Positions 23,786-28,408 of a DNA stretch of 28,408 bases are shown in pieces. The stretch covers positions 1-28,408 of the forward strand of contig JAEZTA010000011.1 of assembly GCA_023443765.1 (NCBI GenBank), read 5' to 3'. A program made the translations under genes and the position numbers. Within the stretch, counting starts at the first letter, position 1, and every line of letters begins with the position of its first letter. The notes beneath the pieces were generated by a model that ran no database searches, had not been told where the DNA came from, and saw only the letters and a list, made by a program, of their open reading frames with translations. The stretch comes from Bacteroidota bacterium (GTDB taxonomy: Bacteria; Bacteroidota; Bacteroidia; Bacteroidales; Rikenellaceae).

Positions 23786-24673
23786 CTACCGCGTAAACCG
23801 GTAATAGGTCCCCAGGGGCAGTTCCTTACCGGCCCGGTCGGTGAAGCACAACTCGCCCCACTGTTCTTCGCGCGGCGCACCGAAAGCCTGCTTCACAGCC
23901 GTGCGGGCCAGCGTCGACGACAAACCCATCGAGTAGAGGTTCAGCACCAGGAACGCCCGCTGCGGTTCCAGCAGCTTCGCACAGCAATCCAGCATTTCGC
24001 CGATGTTGTCTTCCAGAATCCACTTCTCCCCGTTGGCCCCGCGCCCGTAAGCCGGGGGATCGAGGATAATCCCGCGGTAACGGCTGCCGCGGCGCACCTC
24101 GCGCTGGACAAATTTCAGCGCATCCTCGACAATCCACCGGATACCTTCCAGACCGCTCAACTCCATATTTTCACGCGACCACGTCACCACGGGCTTCACC
24201 GAATCGACATGCGTCACCTCGGCCCCGGCAGCCCGCGCCGCGAGCGTCGCTCCGCCCGTGTAGGCAAACAGGTTCAGCACCTTGGGCGCAAAACCGCCCC
24301 CAGCGCCCATCTCCCGGCAGTTGTCGTAGATAAAATTCCAGTTGGCAGCCTGCTCGGGGAAGATACCCACGTGCTTGAACGACGTGAGGGCCAGCCGCAT
24401 GCGCAGCCGCATCTCCTTATAGGCATACTCCACCACCCAGCGGTCGGGCATCTTCTCCCCGAGACACCACTGTCCGTGCTCGTCGCTGCGTGCATCACGC
24501 AGAAACGAAGCGTCGGCCGTACGCCGCCACTCCTCCTCGGAAAGCGTCCGCCGCCAGATAGCCTGCGGCTCGGGGCGGCGCGTCACATAGCGCCCGAAAC
24601 GTTCCAGTTTCTCGAAATCGCCCGTGTCGAGCAATTCGTAATCCCCGAAATCGGGTGTAAGCTGTTCCTGCAT
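23786..24673 (-). CDS. Class I SAM-dependent methyltransferase (RlmI/RlmK-like family)
   Basis: 295 residues. The Rossmann methyltransferase core has motif I at about 133-141 (LNLFAYTGG), the acidic end of strand 2 in VTHVDSVKP, and the catalytic-type motif LDPPAYGRG at about 204-212. The preceding segment GIFPEQAANW is typical of the COG1092/PF10672 group, whose known members methylate rRNA bases. The N-terminal PUA domain of true RlmI is not evident, so the exact target is uncertain. It starts nine bases after the U32-family gene and is probably co-transcribed with it, consistent with a shared role in rRNA modification. Confidence 0.88.
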   Translation of the reverse strand: MQEQLTPDFGDYELLDTGDFEKLERFGRYVTRRPEPQAIWRRTLSEEEWRRTADASFLRDARSDEHGQWCLGEKMPDRWVVEYAYKEMRLRMRLALTSFKHVGIFPEQAANWNFIYDNCREMGAGGGFAPKVLNLFAYTGGATLAARAAGAEVTHVDSVKPVVTWSRENMELSGLEGIRWIVEDALKFVQREVRRGSRYRGIILDPPAYGRGANGEKWILEDNIGEMLDCCAKLLEPQRAFLVLNLYSMGLSSTLARTAVKQAFGAPREEQWGELCFTDRAGKELPLGTYYRFTR

Positions 24674-24682
24674 ATTAGGTAG

Positions 24683-26512
24683 TTATAAATCGTCAACATC
24701 CCGCTTCCTGAGCGGGTCGATCAGCGACATTTCGCATGCCGCGCAGTCGAATTCCAATCGGTAACGGTACGCTCCGCGTTCCAGGAAAAGGTCGCCGCGA
24801 AGCCGCGGACGCTCCCGGAGGCATTCGCCGATCTCGCGGCGGATGCAGTAGGACGAGTGCATCACGCGCCGCCCGGCGGTCGTCGGCGCAAGGTCCAGTC
24901 CCCGCTCGATCTCCCGAACCCCGTGATCGCGGTAGAACGCTTCGGCCAGCCGGTTGGTCACATTTTCCTCAGCGGCAAGCCGCTCCGAAGGATATTTCAC
25001 AGCAGGGTCCTCGGGCAGAATGCGGTGTTCAAAGGTCCGTCCCGAACGTGCCTCGGTCAATCCGGCAAGTCCCTCGCGGCGCAGTTCCGCCGCCAGCGAC
25101 GCCGGCACGAACCACTCTGCGCCATGCACTTCAACCTCCCGGACTGCAAAGATCGTGTCACCACCCTTCATCGCCTGCGTCCGCACCGAAGCGGCATTGG
25201 CTTCGGGATTTTTCGCCGGATCGAGTGGTACCCTCCGCACAGCCGAAGCCGTAACGCCTTCGCAATCGGTATAAGTGATCCGGACCCCCTCTGCCGTCAC
25301 CTCCGCCACGGCCGTTGCCGGAATCACCCGCCGTGTCCGGCTGCGCTCCAGCGCCAGCGTAAACCGACGGTCGAAATTCCGGTAAACCTCCGCACCGGAA
25401 GCGATTCCGTCCATGCGGTTAGGCGTGATGCGGTTGCCGTCCACGGCATTGACATTGGTCCCGGTCATGCCGCGCGGGGTGATGAAGCAGATGCCGTCGC
25501 CCGGTGCAAGGTCGTGCCCGCCATCCAGCGCAAACGTACCGCCCGCGACCTTCGCCACGCGACCCACTCGCTCGCCGACAGCCTTCGGGGTGTCGAACGA
25601 CGCCACCCCGGCCCGTTTTCCGGCCAGAAAATAAGTCGACTCCCCGCGCGTAAAACTCTTCGACGGGTCGGGCGTAAAATCGGGGACGCTCTCACCGACG
25701 GACGACCGCCGGAGGCCCGGACGCCCGGCCAACGCCTCGTCCACCGCCCGGCGGTAATAGGCTACAACATTCTTGATATAAGCGAGATCCTTCAGCCGAC
25801 CTTCCACCTTGAATGAGGTGACGCCCGCATCCAGCAGATCGCCAATGGATTCCGAAAGATTCATATCGCGCACCGACAGCAGGTGCTTCCCGGCAATGTA
25901 GGTCCGGCCCTTTCCGTCGGTCAGGTCCCACGTCAGGCGGCAGGGCTGGCTGCACGCCCCGCGGTTGCCACTGCGCTCGGACATCGACCGCGACAGGAAA
26001 CAGCGCCCGCTGTACCCCACGCAGATCGCCCCGTGGACAAAACATTCGACTTCGGCAGTCGTAGCGGCACAAATGGCCCGAATCTCCTCCAGCGACAGGT
26101 TGCGCTCCAGAATCACCCGCGCAAACCCCGCCTCCCCCAGAAACCGCGCCCCCTCGGGGGTCCGGTTGCACACCTGCGTCGAGGCGTGCAGTTCGACCGG
26201 AAGATTCATCCGCCGCAGGGCCATGTCCTGCACGATCAGCGCATCGATCCCCGCAGCGATCAACTCGCGGGCCTGCCGTTCGGCAGCCTCCAACTCACTG
26301 TCCCACAACAGCGTGTTGAGCGTGGCATGTACCCGCACGCCGAAACGGTGGGCATATTCCACGACCCGGGCGATCTCCTCCACGGAGTTTCCCGCCGCCT
26401 GCCTCGCACCGAACTTCGCACCGCCGATATAGACGGCGTCGGCGCCGTAATCCACGGCAGCCGCTGCCGAAGCAAAATCTTTGGCGGGCGCTAACAATTC
26501 GACGGTTTTCAT
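24683..26512 (-). CDS. U32 peptidase-family protein (RlhA-like rRNA hydroxylation type)
   Basis: 609 residues from MKTVELLAPAKD; an adjacent ATG one codon earlier is also possible. The N-terminal TIM-barrel-like U32 domain carries the family signature around 156-173 (ECFVHGAICVGYSGRCFLS), with Cys164, Cys171, Cys187 and Cys191 as candidate Fe-S ligands. A C-terminal DUF3656-type region follows the barrel. The length and layout match RlhA (formerly YdcP) of E. coli, which is needed for hydroxylation of C2501 in 23S rRNA, rather than a true collagenase. The downstream neighbour is a nucleic-acid-type methyltransferase, which fits an RNA modification role. Assignment to RlhA rather than another U32 subgroup is inferred from length and layout. 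Confidence 0.88.
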   Translation of the reverse strand: MKTVELLAPAKDFASAAAAVDYGADAVYIGGAKFGARQAAGNSVEEIARVVEYAHRFGVRVHATLNTLLWDSELEAAERQARELIAAGIDALIVQDMALRRMNLPVELHASTQVCNRTPEGARFLGEAGFARVILERNLSLEEIRAICAATTAEVECFVHGAICVGYSGRCFLSRSMSERSGNRGACSQPCRLTWDLTDGKGRTYIAGKHLLSVRDMNLSESIGDLLDAGVTSFKVEGRLKDLAYIKNVVAYYRRAVDEALAGRPGLRRSSVGESVPDFTPDPSKSFTRGESTYFLAGKRAGVASFDTPKAVGERVGRVAKVAGGTFALDGGHDLAPGDGICFITPRGMTGTNVNAVDGNRITPNRMDGIASGAEVYRNFDRRFTLALERSRTRRVIPATAVAEVTAEGVRITYTDCEGVTASAVRRVPLDPAKNPEANAASVRTQAMKGGDTIFAVREVEVHGAEWFVPASLAAELRREGLAGLTEARSGRTFEHRILPEDPAVKYPSERLAAEENVTNRLAEAFYRDHGVREIERGLDLAPTTAGRRVMHSSYCIRREIGECLRERPRLRGDLFLERGAYRYRLEFDCAACEMSLIDPLRKRDVDDL

Positions 26513-26525
26513 CATTTTCTTTTTG

Positions 26526-26533
26526 CAAAAATA
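26526..26533 (-). promoter_or_regulatory. Candidate -7 box of the U32-family gene
   Basis: TATTTTTG on the minus strand matches the TAnnTTTG box. No TTG lies at the right distance upstream, and the leader would be under 10 nt, so support is partial. Confidence 0.4.
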
Positions 26534-26548
26534 ACAAAAAGCGATCAA

Positions 26549-26978
26549 TATCGGGATGCCACAGACAGAAAATCACGGGATTAGCCACCAAAACACACGT
26601 TACAGACAATCATTCAGCAACTTACACACAACATGATCAATATTTAACAAATGCAGCCATTTTCCACCGGGCCAGAGACAGTTCCCAAAATGCCAATATA
26701 TGACAAATAAAACATCCGCAACCGTAAAACGCCTTCATTATTTTAAAGCTATTATAATTCAGCATATTACATACACACATAGTCAAAAAAATGAATCGTT
26801 GAAAAAGATTTTACGACAATATTTTCAGATTTTCCATAAGGCATTTGGGCAAATTTTTATTATATTGCGCCGCAAACGAACAAGTCCAAAAATTCTGTAT
26901 GATACAATTTTCAGCAAATTCGGTCCTCCGGAAACGGGATACCGTACCTATTCATTTTTTATTCCTAATCCAATTTTT
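26549..26978. other. AT-rich intergenic region between divergent genes
   Basis: About 430 bp, visibly richer in A+T than the flanking genes. An open frame covers the right part (from 26700) but has no coding character and is the upstream extension of the BACON gene. The region presumably holds the promoter and leader of the lipoprotein operon starting at 26979. TTATTATATTGCG near 26857-26869 is -7-like but imperfect, and no full promoter match was found. No hairpin terminator or RNA gene was recognised. Confidence 0.5.
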
Positions 26979-28184
26979 ATGAGAAGATGCTTTACGCTAT
27001 TGACGGTTCTCGTCCTCTGCGCCGCAAGCGGCTGCGATGACAAGGACAAAGAGGAGATCGCGGATGTGATCGTCCTCTCGCGAAGTAGTGTCGCGTTCGC
27101 CCAAAAAGGCGGAACGACCACCGTCGCGGTAGCTGCGCCCTCCGACTGGAAGGTGAGCTGTCCGGACAATTGGGTGACGCTGGCTTCCGAAGACGGCCTG
27201 CTGACCATCTCCGTGGCAGGCAATATGACCGACGATGTACGCAACTCAAAAATCGCCGTGGAAACGGCCGGCGACAAACAGGAAATCACCGTTCACCAGG
27301 CATTCTCACGGGAAACAGTCCTGCTATCCACCACCGCTTCGGACGAAATTTCGCTGGATTCCGAGGGTGAGAGCGTTCTCTTCACCGTGGTCACCAACGG
27401 CCAATGGAGCGTTACGAGCGACGCCGACTGGGTTTCGGTCGAAAGCGACCCGGTCAGCGGCACGGTACGCGTCGGCGCCTCGCGCAATCCCGACGCCCAC
27501 CGCGACGCGACGCTCACCGTCCGCTCGACCAAAGGCTCGGCCACAGAATCCTGCAAAGTGCCCGTTTCGCAGATCTCACGCGAGGAAAATCCCTACTACC
27601 AAATGCTGGGATACTACGGACTTTATGCGGAAAACTGGTATTACGGCCGTGAACCGATCGGCGTCAGCGGCACGGGCACGTTCTGCACCATCGAAGAGAA
27701 GGAGTACCGCAAGAGTTTCTACATCAAGAACCTGTTCCTGAAGGAAACGGTTGTGGAAGCCACTTACGACAAAAACACTCAGACCATGTCGATCGAACTC
27801 GGCAGACACTGCTACACCCGCGTAATCTCCTCAACGGTCTCGCGCCTTCATTTCCTGTACTCAATCAACATGCAGGGCGGAGGGTTTCACAACGGCATGC
27901 TGACCGGCAAGCTGGGCGAGGGCTACAACGACGACGCGGACGAAAACCGCAAAGCGATCCTCCTGAGCGGATTCGAGGCGCCCTACACCTCGCTGGGCAT
28001 CATCGGATACCAGGAGCAGCAGTGGTTGTCGTTCGGAGACCTCTACTATGCCAACGGCACGATGTATCTCGTAGACTGGGACGTACCCGCCGAAACAGAC
28101 CCGGACGCCGCCGCAACCTCCGTCACCCGGGCCGCCAAAGGCATCGCACCCTCCGCCAAGACCTTTCCCGTATCCAAACACTAA
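26979..28184 (+). CDS. Lipoprotein with two BACON domains and an unknown C-terminal domain
   Basis: 401 residues from MRRCFTLLTVLVLCAASGC, a lipoprotein signal peptide with Cys19. The acidic tail DDKDKEE after the Cys is typical of surface-exported Bacteroidetes lipoproteins. A longer frame starting at 26700 is rejected because it hides this signal. BACON domain 1 covers about 30-105 (APSDWKVSCPDNWVTLASED) and domain 2 about 110-195 (TNGQWSVTSDADWVSVESDP); each shows the paired Trp pattern. Residues about 200-370 form a Tyr- and Gly-rich beta domain I cannot name. BACON domains occur in extracellular proteins of gut Bacteroidetes and are thought to bind carbohydrate or mucin. The next gene starts 12 bp later. 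Confidence 0.85.
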   Translation: MRRCFTLLTVLVLCAASGCDDKDKEEIADVIVLSRSSVAFAQKGGTTTVAVAAPSDWKVSCPDNWVTLASEDGLLTISVAGNMTDDVRNSKIAVETAGDKQEITVHQAFSRETVLLSTTASDEISLDSEGESVLFTVVTNGQWSVTSDADWVSVESDPVSGTVRVGASRNPDAHRDATLTVRSTKGSATESCKVPVSQISREENPYYQMLGYYGLYAENWYYGREPIGVSGTGTFCTIEEKEYRKSFYIKNLFLKETVVEATYDKNTQTMSIELGRHCYTRVISSTVSRLHFLYSINMQGGGFHNGMLTGKLGEGYNDDADENRKAILLSGFEAPYTSLGIIGYQEQQWLSFGDLYYANGTMYLVDWDVPAETDPDAAATSVTRAAKGIAPSAKTFPVSKH

Positions 28185-28196
28185 ACCGCAGCACAC

Positions 28197-28408
28197 ATGA
28201 AAAAACTATATGCACTGACAGCTTTACTGCTCGGCATGATGGGGTGCTCCGAAGAGACGATCACCTACACCAATCCCGTTCCGGGCGAAGAACCGTCCGG
28301 CGTAGCGGCCGAACTGGGCATTTCGTCGAAGAACACGTGGTTCGCCTCCGAGGACGAACTCAACGCCGCGATCGGCTTCAAGAGCTTGGGCGGAGAGGTC
28401 GTCGTGGA
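28197..28408 (+). CDS. Lipoprotein, N-terminal fragment (continues past window)
   Basis: About 70 codons are present. The signal peptide MKKLYALTALLLGMMGC ends in a lipobox (Cys17) followed by acidic SEET, again consistent with surface export. The mature start (NPVPGEEPSGVAAELGISSK) is not recognised and too little remains to name a family. It follows the BACON protein by 12 bp and is probably in the same operon, suggesting a set of cell-surface lipoproteins. Confidence 0.75.
   Translation, partial: MKKLYALTALLLGMMGCSEETITYTNPVPGEEPSGVAAELGISSKNTWFASEDELNAAIGFKSLGGEVVV

Noticed and set aside
26700..28184. Longer start (494 codons) for the BACON protein
   Set aside because: The first 93 residues come from AT-rich non-coding DNA, and the lipoprotein signal begins at 26979.
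1..28408. tRNA, rRNA, CRISPR arrays, insertion sequences, prophage or toxin-antitoxin modules
   Set aside because: Looked for by eye on both strands; no cloverleaf, regular spacer-repeat array, transposase or integrase was seen. A tRNA or small RNA missed by eye cannot be fully excluded.

Overview
The window reads as a chromosomal segment from a GC-rich gut-type Bacteroidales bacterium, most like Alistipes or a relative. This is inferred from a SusC/SusD pair with an ECF sigma/FecR switch, BACON-domain and acidic-tailed lipoproteins, promoters of the Bacteroidetes form TTG-N19-21-TAnnTTTG, weak Shine-Dalgarno signals and high GC in coding DNA. No tRNA, rRNA, insertion sequence or CRISPR array was recognised.

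Left block (1-7545, minus strand): ECF sigma factor, FecR anti-sigma, SusC-type TonB-dependent transporter carrying the STN signalling domain, SusD-type lipoprotein, and a truncated endonuclease/exonuclease/phosphatase-family lipoprotein. Together they form a self-contained outer-membrane uptake and signalling locus. No glycoside hydrolase is visible. The SusC gene carries a run of nine C residues just after the signal peptide region.

Region 7546-13575: an AT-rich intergenic segment with nested inverted repeats, a 44-codon ORF and a terminator. Then come an uncharacterised protein with an HTH-like N-terminus (two good promoters) and a tandem pair of exported M3 zinc peptidases (minus strand, probably one operon). 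A perfect inverted repeat between the peptidases and rsmE carries opposing -7 boxes.

Region 13616-23383 (plus strand): rsmE, then a five-gene hydrogenase-4/complex I-like cluster (HyfB, HyfC, HyfE, HyfF and a NuoC-NuoD-like large subunit). After a GC hairpin and a separate strong promoter come a fused ferredoxin/NuoB-like small subunit, a half-size ChrA, a small exported protein and a second half-size ChrA. The membrane arm keeps its ion-translocating Glu/Lys residues. The hydrophilic arm is stripped: the large subunit has lost its [NiFe] cysteines, the small subunit has lost all four proximal-cluster cysteines, and the ferredoxin domain keeps the ligand set for only one of two [4Fe-4S] clusters. 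The complex is therefore very unlikely to be a hydrogenase. It resembles the energy-converting hydrogenase-related (Ehr) class, and its small subunit is transcriptionally tied to a split ChrA transporter. This is the most interesting part of the window.

Right block (23380-28408): a small membrane protein, a class I methyltransferase and a U32 peptidase-family (RlhA-like) protein on the minus strand. After a 430-bp AT-rich gap come a two-BACON-domain lipoprotein and the start of another lipoprotein on the plus strand.
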